DNA of 64,000 nucleotides from Rehmannia glutinosa (Eukaryota > Streptophyta > Magnoliopsida > Lamiales > Orobanchaceae): positions 62,001-126,000 of the forward strand of contig JABTTQ020002188.1 in the NCBI GenBank assembly GCA_016081115.2, read 5' to 3'. Made by a program: the position numbers and the translations under genes. This document shows, one piece after another, positions 44,749 to 57,054 of this stretch (positions are counted from its first letter, which is position 1; each line of letters begins with the position of its first letter). The notes below the pieces were generated by a model that was given only the letters and a program-made list of their open reading frames with translations, was not told the DNA's origin and did no database searches.

Positions 44749-46312
44749 TGTTGGGAAATTTATTGTTTAGATTTTGATGAATGCCATGTAAAACTTAGAA
44801 TAGGAAGTTGGCACCCCATTTTTGTTGTAAATCGCATTGTAATAAATAGGGCTGGTCAAGCCGAGTTAAGTCGGCTATGCCCAAACATGCAAGACAAGAC
44901 AACCGGAGACTAGAAGGAAGACTCCGCGAGACAATCGAGTATGGCAAAGAAGAGTAGACGGAACTCTATGAAGGAGCGGTGAGATGCGGAGTGGAGTATC
45001 GTCAAGTCAACTCAAGAAAAGCCAAGTCTCAAGTTGAAGTGACAGAAGAGTCATCCATGATTGGAAGTCGACTCTAAGTCACCTGGGGAAAGCAAGGAAA
45101 TGCGGTCAAGTCGAGATAATGAAAAAGATCCGTTCCACGTAAATCAAGAGAATTACCTAAACAAGTAATATCTCCATACTACCTTTCTCAAAGTGCTCGA
45201 TCCCGAAGCGTGCAAAAGGAATAAACCAATGGGAAGCACTACACCGTGTCGAACTCAAAAAGGTGAAGAACAATTCATACGAGGAAATGGCAATTCCAAG
45301 GATCGCAACAAGACAAGCCAACGATTTGCAAGTGACTTTCAAAAATAAGCCTATCTCTTCAACGGGCGATTTTTGAAAGATCACTATAAAAGGCCGAGGA
45401 ATGACTGCGAGAGTAGAAGACGAGTAACCAAAAACATTCAAGCAATTATTAGAATCAGTAAACTGAAATATTCTCAAGTTATTAAACGCTCAATCCTCAA
45501 GCCTACACTACGAAGAACATCAATCCAACACTCACCCGTGAAGGAAAGATAACTTCAATCAGTTGAAGAGGAAATTACTTGAAAAATCAAGGGGTCTACA
45601 TTCCTCGAAGGATTGTAGGAAGGTTCAAGGTCGAACCAAGTCTTGAGCTTTTGGAGGGCTTCGTGATCAAATCCAAAGAGCTTGAGCAAGTGAGTCAGTA
45701 GTAGCAAGGCAGCTGCCTGTGAAGAAAAGCCGAGTTGTACGAGAAACCATTTGAGTGATCAAGGTGTCTCCGGACTAAGTCCCAAAAGATCAAGTCATTT
45801 GTGTGATCAAGACTTGTATCCGGACTATTACCACTTTGTATATCTTGATCAATACCTAGTGGATTCCTCCGGGGAGTTGGAGAAGAGAGGAGTAGAAGAA
45901 TTACCCCATCTTCGAACCTCTATAAAAATCTTATTGTGTCATTTACATTTCAAAGACTTTAATTCTTGCATCATATTTGTTTATTTCTCACGACATATTT
46001 GCTATCCATTAGATAATCTCTAAGTACTAAATCAAGCTCTAAATCTCTACTTAACCAAACTTAAGGGTGTTAAGTCTTCCAATGAAAACAAACCACGCGG
46101 TTGAGTTAATTTAGACTTACAATTTGAGTTATTCAAAGACTCGATTGAGTCCTGAGTTGAGAGACTAACTCTCGATTAACTAAATTGGTCTGGTCACCAA
46201 GGACACATTTGTGTAGTATCAACTCGAATTTTTAAAAGGACTAAATCAAAAATTTGGTAAGGTTTATTCAACCCCCTTCTAAACCTTACACTTACACCTC
46301 TTGGGACCTACG
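44749..46312 (+). repeat. 3' LTR of element D
   Basis: About 1,564 bp. By hand count it holds about a dozen CAG/CTG triplets, against about 54 in the equivalent LTR of C (57055-58629). Confidence 0.92.
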
Positions 46313-46317
46313 ATCGT

Positions 46318-49300
46318 CCCTATGCTCTCTTTCTCTTCTTCTCTTCTTCACCGCTTTCTTTTTCTCGTAGGCTCTCTTGGCGCCTTCATCTCTTCTTTTT
46401 CTTTCTTGTCTTTCTTGCCATGGTGATCTTGCCTTCTTTTTCCTCTTCAATCCTCTTTACATATTCATTTTTTTCTCTCCACTTCCGCATTGGCTATAGC
46501 ATCATATCCGTGCCAATAGATCCTTCCCTTCTTGCCTGGATCTATATATTCAATATTTTTGGGTAGAGGTCTAGGTTTAAAGCCTCTACCTCCACCACTT
46601 CTTCCTCCTACTTTGGGCGTATATTGTAATGGAGTCTTCTTCTTGCCAGCGGGGTGACCAACAGAGTGACTGCTAGTAGTCTGCTTTCGCTGTCGCCTTT
46701 CTTCGCACAGCTTGGACCTTTCTCCCAAAGACAAGTCCAGGCTTGGGCTATGGACATATCCTTGAAGTATCCCTCAGACTCGAGCGTTTTAAACTCTTCA
46801 ACGGATCTTGACTCGTTTCTATCATCTGGAATGGCATCGGTGTCTTTTCCTGCCGGAATGCCTCCGAATTGTTTGAATACTTCTAGAACACGGGCATCCG
46901 TCTTCCTTTCAACCTCCTTCATCCCTGCTTCTACGATTTTTCTTTTCTCAGACAAAGGCACAGCAGAGTGTTGGAGCGGCAGAGTCACCGGAAGTTTGCT
47001 GATTATGTTAGCTGTGACATGGCCTTGTTGAGGAGTTTCAGCAAACATTAGGGTCACATCCTTTGACCCTTCCCACTCAACAGCTTTTCCCTTCTCCTTC
47101 TTCTGATCTTCAGTTGTTTCCTTCTTCTTCTCATCCGCTGACCCTTTCAACATCTTCAGGTATTCCTCTTCCCCCTTTTTGGCATCATCAAAGGAGAGAG
47201 GAACCCCGGGAAACATCCCTGCGAGCATGAAGTCTAAGCGACTGATAGTTGAGTCCTGCTTGGAGTCTGCTGCGAGTATGCTGTTCGAAATTCTGAGCGG
47301 GTGGCTTTGGATTCGGCTGTCACCAGTTTTATCTCAGCCATAAGGAGGCTGAACTTGTCATTCATACTCTCCTCTACACGCAGAAGTTATTTCTTGTGAA
47401 ATTCTCACAGCAGTTCCATTTCAGTGGTATGGGAGGCATGCATTCTGTCAATATTGTCTTGCATCCTCTTCTTCATATCAACATTATCAACGCTCCAGAT
47501 CAGCATTTTGTTGTACAATACTTTGAAGTATCTGACTTGTTCGAATCGCATTGTACTCTGCTGTTGACACCATTCTCTGATCCTTAGCACAATCCCTCTT
47601 AAGTCGGCTGTGAGAGTGGCATCCCTGTTGTCCAGTCGCATATCCAACGAGGCCTGGTGCCTTTCAATTTTCTCAATCTCTCCAAGGATAGTCTTGAAAA
47701 CTTCACGCACCTCAGCTGTTACCTTAGTCTCAGCTGGCGGCCAAGCAACATCAAAATCGAACTCTACTTGGACAATGGAGTCAGTGGGAATCACTGGATC
47801 AGGTTTGTGGTACCGTTTCCACTCACGAGCTGTTTCTTCTACAAGGTCAGGCACCTCAATTGAAAAAAAGAAAAGTCTCTTTGAAAGCATCATCACGAAC
47901 GTAAGGTATGGAATGTACAGTTGTTCGAGCCTGTGATGTGCCTGGTTGAGTCGACTCTGCTGCAGCTTTGGGAGCTTGAGCAGACGACTCGGTTTGTTTG
48001 GGCCTTAGTGTGAGGTTGGCACCGACCGAGCCTCACCTGTCTTAACATGACTTCTTCGGCCTCGGTGGTTTTTGCTAAATGAATTTTTGGGTCCTCGGTT
48101 GCACCATCAGTGTCATCGGAAGATGATGAATCCTGAGGATTTGGTTCATCATCAAAATTGAAAGTCTGTCGAGCAGCCTTGAATTCTGGCTTGCTCGTAC
48201 TAGGTAGAACATCCCCAGCTGAGTCCTTTTCAGCAGGAGTTAACTCAGCTTCATCTGCGGATCCCAAGAACGTTGTATTAGGGTCATCCTGGGAGTCATG
48301 AAGAGCACTGATTTCCTCCTCTGAATCAGCAATTATGTTCTGAGGAATGCTTTTATCTCCTTGATTTTTACCTAGAGAAGTCTCAACCTCCCTTAGGCCT
48401 TCATTACCTCCTGCAGTCTCAACTGCAGCGGGGCCTGTACAATCCCCTTCGACAGCAGCACTGTCTTAGGGTCTTCTGTGATGGCATCCACAGGAGTCTC
48501 AACTCCGTGGATTGCACTTTCGATGCCAGTGTTAACTCGGGCGAGATCCATCCGTGCCTCGACCGCATCGCAGCATCCTCACCGCAAAGTCTGTTGGCAC
48601 TTCAAACCGAGACAGACTTAACTGTTCGAGCTTCGTTAGTGACAACTTGTTGTTGTTCTATTTCTTTTTCCTTCTCCACTTCGCCTCCTTTCTGCATTGT
48701 GGAGTCATCTGCAGCATCCTCCGACCTAGCTATAGTGGAGTGAGTTTTCCCCTCAGTTGGCTCACCAGCTGAGTGACTTATGTTGGGGTCACTCTGCTCC
48801 AGACTCCCGGCTGTTTCCTTTGAGTGTTCAGCCGTGGGGCCAGGTGGTAAGACACCTTCAACAGGGGTTGGCTCAACTTGGGTGCCCAAGTTCCCATTGT
48901 CATCGCCATTTCCCTTAGATCCGTCCTCTGAGTGAAGTGGGGAAGTGGTTGCAGCAATAACCGTGGCAATCTGCTGCACCACTCTCAACGGATCAATTTC
49001 CAGCTGTGATTTGGAAGACTCTCCTGGTCCTTCCGTCAGCTGTTGCTCATGCATCAACGTGGATTCCCGCATGGCTTGCTGCATGTCCAACTTTTCTTGT
49101 GCAGCAATAGGGTCCATGTCCTCATCACTATCTGAGAGCATGTCAAGATGAGGATGAGTGTGATTGCTGGTTCCAGTGAGAGGACAAATGTTGGCTTTCT
49201 CACGAGCTTCAGCTTCCTCTGCTAATCTCTCCTTTTCTTTTTCTTTGAAAATATGCAAGATATCCAGGCAGTTATCTTCATCAAGTGCCTGAACCACTGT

Positions 49301-50858
49301 GGTCAATCCGAGGAACTTCATCAGTTCTTCCTCTTTCTCAATGAATTCAGGGCGTTCGAACTGTTCCCTCGAGCGACTTAGCTTCCATTTCCTCCATTCT
49401 CGCAGACGATTTTGGATGTCTGGATACAGTGGAGAGTACATAATCACATCATTATCTTCATCCTCTCCCTGTTGCCCTTCTTTTTTAGGAATGGAAGGTA
49501 GCAGACTTTGCTGCTTTTCACCCTCAGCAACATCTGTCGCAGGTGGAGACATAGTCCTATCAACAGACGATTCTACTGTCTCCGTTGCTTCTTGTTCCTT
49601 GATTGCCCACGGTGGGTCTTCAATTTGCCTCTGCTGATCGGTCTCAGCAGACTTGGCTATTTCATCAATAATTTCTGGAGACTGCACTTCTTCAGCAGTC
49701 TTAGAGACTTTTTCCAGCTGAGTGGCAGACTCAGCTGTCTTCTCAAGCTCCGAGAGCTTGGTGATTCTTCTTCTTCTTTTTGTCCTTACCAGAGGAAGTT
49801 CTGGTTCGGATACTTCTTCCTCAGCTTCCTTGGCGGCAAGGGCGTGCATCTTTCTTTGACCGAGGAGCCGCCTTTCTTCTTGGCGCGTCCTCTTTTTTTT
49901 TTGATGGTCGGAGAAGGTATTTGGGGTTCCTTCGCGCCTCGGCTGCGTGGGTAGGAGACACGGCCGCAGGGGGTGCGTCTTTTATCTTTCTTTGTAGGGG
50001 CGACTATCCTCTTTTTTTGCATGGGCAACTTTCTTCTTTGGAGGGAGGTAAGGTAATTTTGTTTCCTCGGGGTCACCGATTCCCCTCTTGGTGTCGACCC
50101 TCTTCGCATGGGCTCTCCGGGGTCTGAGAGGTTAGCCCTAAACATCTTCTTGTTCACATGGAAAGACTTTCCATGCTAAAGGGAATGCCCTTCACTTCCA
50201 TCAAATGGCCAATAACTAGGCCATAGCCGAGTGATCCTCCAAAAGATCCATCTTCCTTGAGGACTTGTTCGCAACGCTCGGGCGAGTCTCATCGTAAACA
50301 AACTCGGCTAGTTAACTTTCTTCCCTTGCATGATCACGGCCATGACGACGATCGGCTTGGTCTTAGACGGTGATTGAAGCTTCCAAACTTCATGTCCACA
50401 CACTTTGCGACGATATCCATCAGTTTGTGATAATCGTCCTTCAGCAGTTTCTTCTCAGCTGTGTAGACAACTTTTGCAGCACATTCAGGTTTGGCTACTT
50501 CCTTCCATGCAACAGCCAAGTTGACGTCAGCTTCATATATCTCCGGCATGCCCTCCGACGGCAATAAACAGTTCTCCGCAAGGTCCTTTGCAATGATTAG
50601 AATGTCCTTGCGGTGGACGGAGGACTTAATCCCTTCGTCCTGCACCTCGGCGTTAACGTAAAAATGTGCAACCTCCTCAACGTATGTCATCGGAAATTCT
50701 ATCATGAGGAATGGTTTCAGTCCGGATTTCTCGATTTTATCCGCTATCTTCTTCACAAGGGTTTTATAGGAATCCTGTTTTATAATCCCTTCAAAATCCA
50801 CAGTTGATCCTGTGTGGATTTGCTTCGATAACTTGACGAAATCTGTTTTTGGTGCCAT
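46318..50858 (-). pseudogene. extra 3' ORF of element C, about 1,500 codons, several frame shifts
   Basis: Starts MAPKTDFVKLSKQIHTGS at 50858. Residues 1-165 form one domain (FPMTYVEEVAHFYVNAEV, VNLAVAWKEVAKPE, DYHKLMDIVAKCVDMKFGSF). It resembles the 'putative plant transposon protein' domain seen next to retrotransposons (family recollection, not checked). A basic run (KKKRGRAKKKG) and an acidic, Glu/Ser/Thr-rich low-complexity region (49849-48602, 415 codons open) follow. Then come a helical region (VREVFKTILGEIEKIERHQASLD, 47896-47405), another charged block (47228-46608), and the basic end beyond D at 24342. No secretion signal or membrane span is visible. Its role is unknown; structural, nuclear or RNA-binding would all fit. 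Confidence 0.72.
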
Positions 50859-51412
50859 TTCTAGAGGATTTTACCGATTAAATCTTGATGAGCTTGCTTT
50901 GAGAATAGGTAGGGTTTTCGAGAGAAAAATAGATTTGCTTTCGGTGCTTGAAGATGAACAGTTTAAGTGAGAGAGAGAAAACTAAAGGAATGAGTATACA
51001 TGGGTTATGAAAGGACGTGTTTTTAGTTTTTGAAATTTTGATCGAGATCAACGACTCAGATTTAGCACGTCTCATTGCATTTAATTGCTCGCATTTAATG
51101 CGATAGCATTTATATCCAATCATATGCTTGTTGTGCAGCTTTTGACTATACCCGTCATTATTACGCTGATGTCATCCTTAAAAACATTCCCGCTCATTAA
51201 AAATGACTACGTTTTTGTCACTTAGCTCATAAATGACTCAACTTACTCCTTAAATGACTCAACACTTCTTCTCTCTTCTCGTACAGTGACTTAGCTGTCA
51301 GCTAACTTGATACAGCTGACTTTCCGATACGGCTGATTCACTTGGTTGATTTATGAAATCTGCTTTGTTTTCATCTTTTCATGTTTCATCTCTTCTCATT
51401 GAGTCTTCTGAG
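50859..51412 (-). other. linker between pol and the extra ORF of element C
   Basis: Non-coding sequence between the pol stop and the extra ORF start, rich in CAGCTG-type sites that are intact here. Confidence 0.55.
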
Positions 51413-54400
51413 TGTCAACTCAGCTCAATTAACCCTAGCTCATGCTTAAGCTCTTCAAATCTTGATTCACATAAGGGCTTTGTGAATATGTGAGATAACT
51501 GTTTATCAGTTGAGATGTATTCCAAAGTGATGTCTTTCTTTTCAACATGATCTCTTATAAAATGATATCTGACATCAATGTGCTTTGTTCTTGAATGCAA
51601 CACAGGATTCTGAGTGATTGCAATAGCACTTGTGTTATCACACATAATTGGAATCTCTTTTTCTTCAATTTCATAATCTCTCAATTTGTTGTCTCATCCA
51701 TAAGACTTGGGCACTTTTTTGCCCCATGACTATGTACTCGCCATTTTGTGGATGTGGCTATTGAATTTTGCTTCTTACTAAACCGGAAACTAATCTGTTT
51801 CCAAGCATTTGACATGTACACGAAGTACTCTTCCGTCAACTCTACATCCAAAGATAGTCGAGTCCGAGTAACCAATAAGCTTGAATCCACCTTCATTTGG
51901 ATACCATAAGCCAACTTCCACGGCATCCCTTCAAGTATCTTAGGATTCTTTTAGCCGCAATCATGTGACTTTCCTTTGGTGCAGATTGAAATCTTGCACA
52001 TACACCTCTTGCAAAGGTGATGTTTGGCACCTCGCTTTTGTTAGATACAAAGCATGATCCAATAAGTGCTCAGTATTTGGTTTGATCTACGACTTTACCA
52101 TCTGCATCCATGTCCATCTTGGATCGATGTATTCATTGGTATTTTCACGAGACTTCTCTTCCATACCAAATTTCTTCATTAGGTCTCTGGTGTACTTTGT
52201 TTGACTTATGAAGGTTCCATCCTTCACCGCTTAACTTGAAGTCCTAGAAAGAATGTCGCCTCTCCCATCATGCTCATTTCAAATTTGCCTTGCATGAGGT
52301 TTGAGAACTTATCACACATCTCTTTGTTTGTGGATCCAAAAATGATATCATCCACATATATTTGAACAAGCAGTATACCTCTCCATCTTGAATTCTGAAG
52401 AGTGTCCTGTCCATTTTGCCTTTGGTGAATCCATTGTCAGTTAGAAACTGAGATAATGTATCATACCAAGCTCTAGGTGCTTGTTTCAATCCATATAGAG
52501 CTTTCTTGAGCTTGTACACCTTATCTCCAATGGTCTTCTGCTCAAAACCTGGAGGTTGCTCAACATAGACTTCTTTTCCAACAATCCATTTAAAAATGCA
52601 CTTTTCACATCCATTTGATATACAATAAAGTTCTTGTGTGCAGCATAGGCAAGAAACATCCTTATTGCTTCTAATCTTGCAACAGGAGCAAATGTTTCAT
52701 CAAAATCTATTCCTTCTTCTTGGCAATACCCTTTGGATACCAATCTTGCTTTGTTTCTTACCACAAAGCCTTCTTCATTCATCTTGTTTTCGAAAACCCA
52801 TTTTGTGCCAATAACATTTTGATGGGTTGGTCTTTGCACCAATTTCCATACCTTGTTTCTTTCAAATTGATTCAGCTCTTCTTGCATGGCTTGAATCTAA
52901 TGTGTGTCATCCAATGCTTGAGACACATCTTTTGGTTCTATTTGGGAAATAAAACAAGTGAACATTGCTTCTTGTTGAGCTCTGGATCTGGTTCTTACAC
53001 CAGCTCTTACATTTCCAATAACTAGCTCTGGTGGATGGTCTCTCAGCCATCTCACATCAGGTTGAAGTAAATCAGCTGGGTTTAGTCGTCTTGCAGGTGT
53101 GTTTTCTTGAGCAGCTCTCTCATCATCATTTAGCTGCAAATTCTCTAGCTGTCTTTGAGACTCAACAGTCTCATCTTCATCTTTATTGATTGCTCCAGCT
53201 TCAGCTTCAACATAGGGACTTTTCTGCATAGTTGGTTGATTGGCTTTATCGCCTAACTCTTCAAAGTCTTCTCCATTTACATTAGGTTCATAAAAAACCA
53301 CATGGATAGACTCTTCGTGACCATAGTCCTCTTGTTCAAGACTTTCTATAGGCTTTACTTTTTTCAAAGAGTATCCCAAAAAAGATACCTTCATCGACTT
53401 TAGCATCAAAAGCCTTTAGATTATCCTTGCCATTGTTGTGGATGAAGCATTTACATCCAAATATTCTAAAGTTCCCAACATTTGGCTTTCTCCCCCGTCC
53501 ATATTTCATAGGGGTCTTTGTCATTTGTCTATTGATCATGCATCTATTTTGAGTATAGCATGCGGTGTTGATGGCTTCACCCCAAAATCTTTTAGCGATC
53601 GAGCTTGCCTAACATAGTCCTTGCTGACTTCCTTGAGAGTTTACATTTCCTTCTTTCTCGCTACTCCATTCGATGTGGAGTCCTTGCTGCAGATAATTCA
53701 TGCGCAATACCATTTTCAACACAAATCGAGTTATTATTCCATTGACAAACTCGGTTCCTCTATCAGATCTTATTTTATAATGGTTTGACTCTTCTTATTT
53801 TGAACTCTTTTCATCAGTTGAGGTAACTTCTGCAAAGTTTCCTTCTTTTTGCACATAAATACTGTCCATGTATATCTTGAATAATCATCCACCACCACTA
53901 AGGGGTATTTCTTTCCACTTATCTTGGGTGGCTCAATGGACCAAATAAATCCATATGCAAATGAGATGCAATATTCTTGTTGAAGATGAACCAGCTTCTC
54001 TTTGAATGATGATTTGATCTGCTTTCCCATCTGGCATGCATCACAAACACTTTCATTTTTGTACACTGAGTCTGGTAGACCTTCTACAAGATTACTCCTT
54101 GCAAGCTTGTTAATTTTCTTGAAGTTCGGATGACTCGGCTTTCTTGTGACCAACTTGATTAAGTGTACTCTTTGCTAGCAGACAAGTACTTGGTGTGGCA
54201 ATCGACCAATCTACCACATACATGTTCTTTTGTCCGGATCCTTGCAACACTACTTCATTTGATTCGGTGTCCTTGATTTGGCACACTCCCATATTGAATT
54301 CAACATTATAGCCCTTGTTCTGAGTTGGCGATGCTTAATGAGTTGAAGTTGAGGCCTTCAACGTATGCAACTTCGTGATTTCTAAACCATTTTTCTTGAT

Positions 54401-54579
54401 AGATCCGATTGCCTCTAATTTCCCCTGGAGCTTCATTTCCTCTAAATATGACTTTTGCGCCTCTAATCTCCTTGAATTTTGTGATTTTTCTTGTTTCTGT
54501 CATGTGTCCGGGAAGCCACTATCCATGTACCAGGTTCCTTGGCACTCATCGGTTCCTTGAACGCAATCAAGGAAATTAG
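51413..54579 (-). pseudogene. pol of element C
   Basis: Protease WYMDSG at about 54530. Integrase finger CDACQMGKQIKSSF at 54050, core VVVDDYSRYTW at about 53890, C-terminal part FRIFGCKCFIHNNGKDNL at 53460. Reverse transcriptase at 52887-52270, with GTKWVFENKMNEEG, ETFAPVARLEAIRMFLAYAAHKNF, YQMDVKSAFLNG and ALYGLKQAPRAWYD. The YVDD region is shifted by one base near 52360. RNase H at 51926-51415 has DNTSAIAITQNPVLHSRTKHIDV and ends HELGLIELS. There are fewer breaks than in D, but it is still not open throughout. Confidence 0.83.
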
Positions 54580-56924
54580 TTTTTAGGTACCCATATTTGT
54601 GCGGGTCCGAGGGGTTAGTCTTTGTAAGATGATCCAACCAACCTATAGCCAAATGATCTGACTCTAAGAGGTTGCCATCTTTCTGTGCCATAATCATAAC
54701 TCACTTTGGCAAATTGCTTGGGGGCTTTAGGTTCATACAACTGTCTCTTTTGTTTGTATGCCTGTGTGTGTGTTTTAGCAATTGCCTTCTTTGGGTAGTT
54801 GTGATATTTATGAGTATAGTGCCTGGGCGCATATGTGTGCTGATGATAGCTCTTTTGCCTTTGGAATGACCTTTGCTGTGTTCTAGGCCTTTGCCATTTG
54901 GGCATATATTCCATAGGTCTTTGCTGATATTTCACATTATTCCAATCAGCTTGGCTTGGGTAATTTATACCATTCCCATCATTTGTGTTTCTTTGATAGA
55001 ACTTATAGGGTTTCTGGTAGCCCTGTTTCTTCTTTACAGAGTACTTCCTATTTGGAGTTTGCTGAGGAACTCTCTTTGGATTTCTTCTCATTGTCCTCTC
55101 AAAGATACTCAATCGGTGTTTTCTTTTTCCTTTATATCCAAGGCCAATTTGTTTGTAATTGTGCTTTGGAGTGGATGTGGGTGCAACATTTGGTGTCTTA
55201 GGTTTTTGAGATGCTTCATTACTTGAAGATCCTTTTTCCAAGATCACTCTGGGAGTTTGACTGTGCACAAAGGAATTGAATCCTATGCCTGTCTTATCTC
55301 CACACTCTTTTTGGCTCATAATAAGGTCATCCAATGATTTAGATGCCTTTGTGAATGAAGCAATCACATTTTTGAGATCATTTTCCCTCTTTTCTATAGC
55401 AGACTATCTCTGCTTTATTAATTTAGCATTTTCATTTTCAGCCTTGACTCTTTGTTCTCATCGCCTATGTGACTTAGAGTACTCGGCTCCTTAGCCATTT
55501 GTGAGTTTTGGCTTTTTAATTTGTTGTTTTCCTCATTTAATAGTGTGTGTGAGGACTTAATGTGCTCAAAGTCTTTCATCATTTTTCCTAATGAATCATA
55601 GAGATCAGTGGGTGATGAAGTGTGTGTGTCACAATCACTATCACTAGAACGAGTGAGATGAGTTAGAGTGTACCTCATCTTCTTGGTCGGGTTGATCTTG
55701 TTCTTTAGCCATTAGACGGATCATTGCTTCTTCTTGAGAATCACTTGAGTAGTCACTTCACTACTCTACTGAAAGTCGCCGCTTCTTTTAACTTAGTCTC
55801 GCCTGATCTCTGCACCAACATTGCCTTTTTCTTTTCTTGTCTTCTTTCTTTGAAGACTCTTCTTTCTTCTTCATTCCTGTATTTATTGACTACAGGGTAT
55901 GGACAGTCAATAGCAAAGTGTCTTGGTTGTCTACAGTTCCAACACAGGTTTTCAGCTCTTTGATCAGCTCTTTCTATTCTTGGGTTATCAGCTCTCTGAT
56001 ATTCAACCTTTTGATGCTCAGCTCTCTTAGGTGGCCTATCTTCCCTTGACTTGGAGGGAGCTGAATGTCTTCTGGAGGATTCACCTTTGTTTCTCTTTTA
56101 GTTCTTGTTGAAGAACTTATTGAATCTTTTAACCATCAGGGCAATCTCCTCATGGTCAATGATTTCTTTGGCCTCAGCTCTTTTCCCATCATTGACTATA
56201 AGTGCAGCTGTTTTGGGTACAACTGTCTACTCTTGATCTTTTCTTCTCAACTCAAACTCGTAGGCTTTGAGGTCTGAGAATAGCTCATGATTGGATGTTG
56301 TTGTAAGGTTCATTGAATGTCTCGGGGCCATGACATTCATTTCCCATTCACCGGGAGGCTTATCGTAATCTTCATACACATTTCTTCTCGTGTATATTCT
56401 TTCCAAGTCTTTGATAATTTATTTGTGATTTCGGTGAATCGAGCATCCGGTGATCCAAGTTTCACTGCAAGCATTTTAAAATTTTCAAATTTTCGTGACA
56501 AAGAACGGACAATTTGTTTTCTTTAATTTGCTCGAGATCCTTCACAAATTATAGTTAATTTATCCTAGATTTGTTTTGCGGTTTGACAAGATTTGACTTT
56601 GTTGAACATTGCTTTCCAAGGTTTTGTAAAGTATGTCCTTGGCCACATTGTCCAAGTCGTATCTTCTTCTCGCCCTCGTTTGTCCATTCGAGTCCTTGGT
56701 TTATCAACCAGGGTGGTCTTCTTTCAGCAGCAGCCTTTCCTCCTTCACCAAGTGCGGGCCGCTTTCTATACAATGTGTTCACTTTTAGTATTTGCAATGG
56801 CCCATCCTCTATCACTATCCACATTTCATCATGTAAAGCGAGATAGATGAGCTCGCATGCGAATTTTCCAGTCATCAAATTCCTCAATAGTGAACATAGG
56901 AATGCGTGTCAAATTTACTTCCAT
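54580..56924 (-). pseudogene. gag of element C
   Basis: Starts MEVNLTRIPMFTIEEFDDW at 56924, 117 bases from the primer site. It has the copia gag core, a zinc knuckle (CWNCRQPRHFAIDC, about 55903-55944), a heptad-rich stretch (MMKDFEHIKSSHTLLNEENN) and a basic tail (NRKYSVKKKQGYQKPYKF) running into protease without a stop. Gag and pol therefore form one reading unit, as in SIRE elements. Several frame shifts interrupt it. Confidence 0.82.
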
Positions 56925-57040
56925 GATAATAACTTTACTGAATAAAGAAACAGCTTTTGAAAGAGCAAGTGTTTAAAAGCTTCTTTGAAAGATTGGAGAT
57001 CTAGTTCGGTAACCAGTGCGGAAGGCTCAATGAACCAACC

Positions 57041-57052
57041 GCTCTGATACCA
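57041..57052 (-). promoter_or_regulatory. primer-binding site of element C
   Basis: An exact TGGTATCAGAGC on the - strand, 2 bases from the LTR. Confidence 0.92.
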
Positions 57053-57054
57053 CT

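Larger units (their letters stand above)
24386..46312 (+). mobile_element. SIRE-like copia element D, sister of C, inserted in C
   Basis: LTRs 24386-25951 and 44749-46312, primer site at 25954, gag, pol, extra ORF and purine tract, in + orientation. The left target repeat is GTCGT (24381-24385). On the right the sequence reads CTACGATCGTCCC, which is CTACA|GTCGT|CCC with CAG altered to CGA. Without element E (7,831 bp) D is about 14.1 kb, the same as C. It has lost most CAG and CTG triplets relative to C. Confidence 0.9.

Noticed and set aside
46318..50858. Extra ORF as an envelope gene
   Set aside because: No signal peptide, membrane span or furin-like site was seen. Envelope-like function is only assumed in the literature for related elements.
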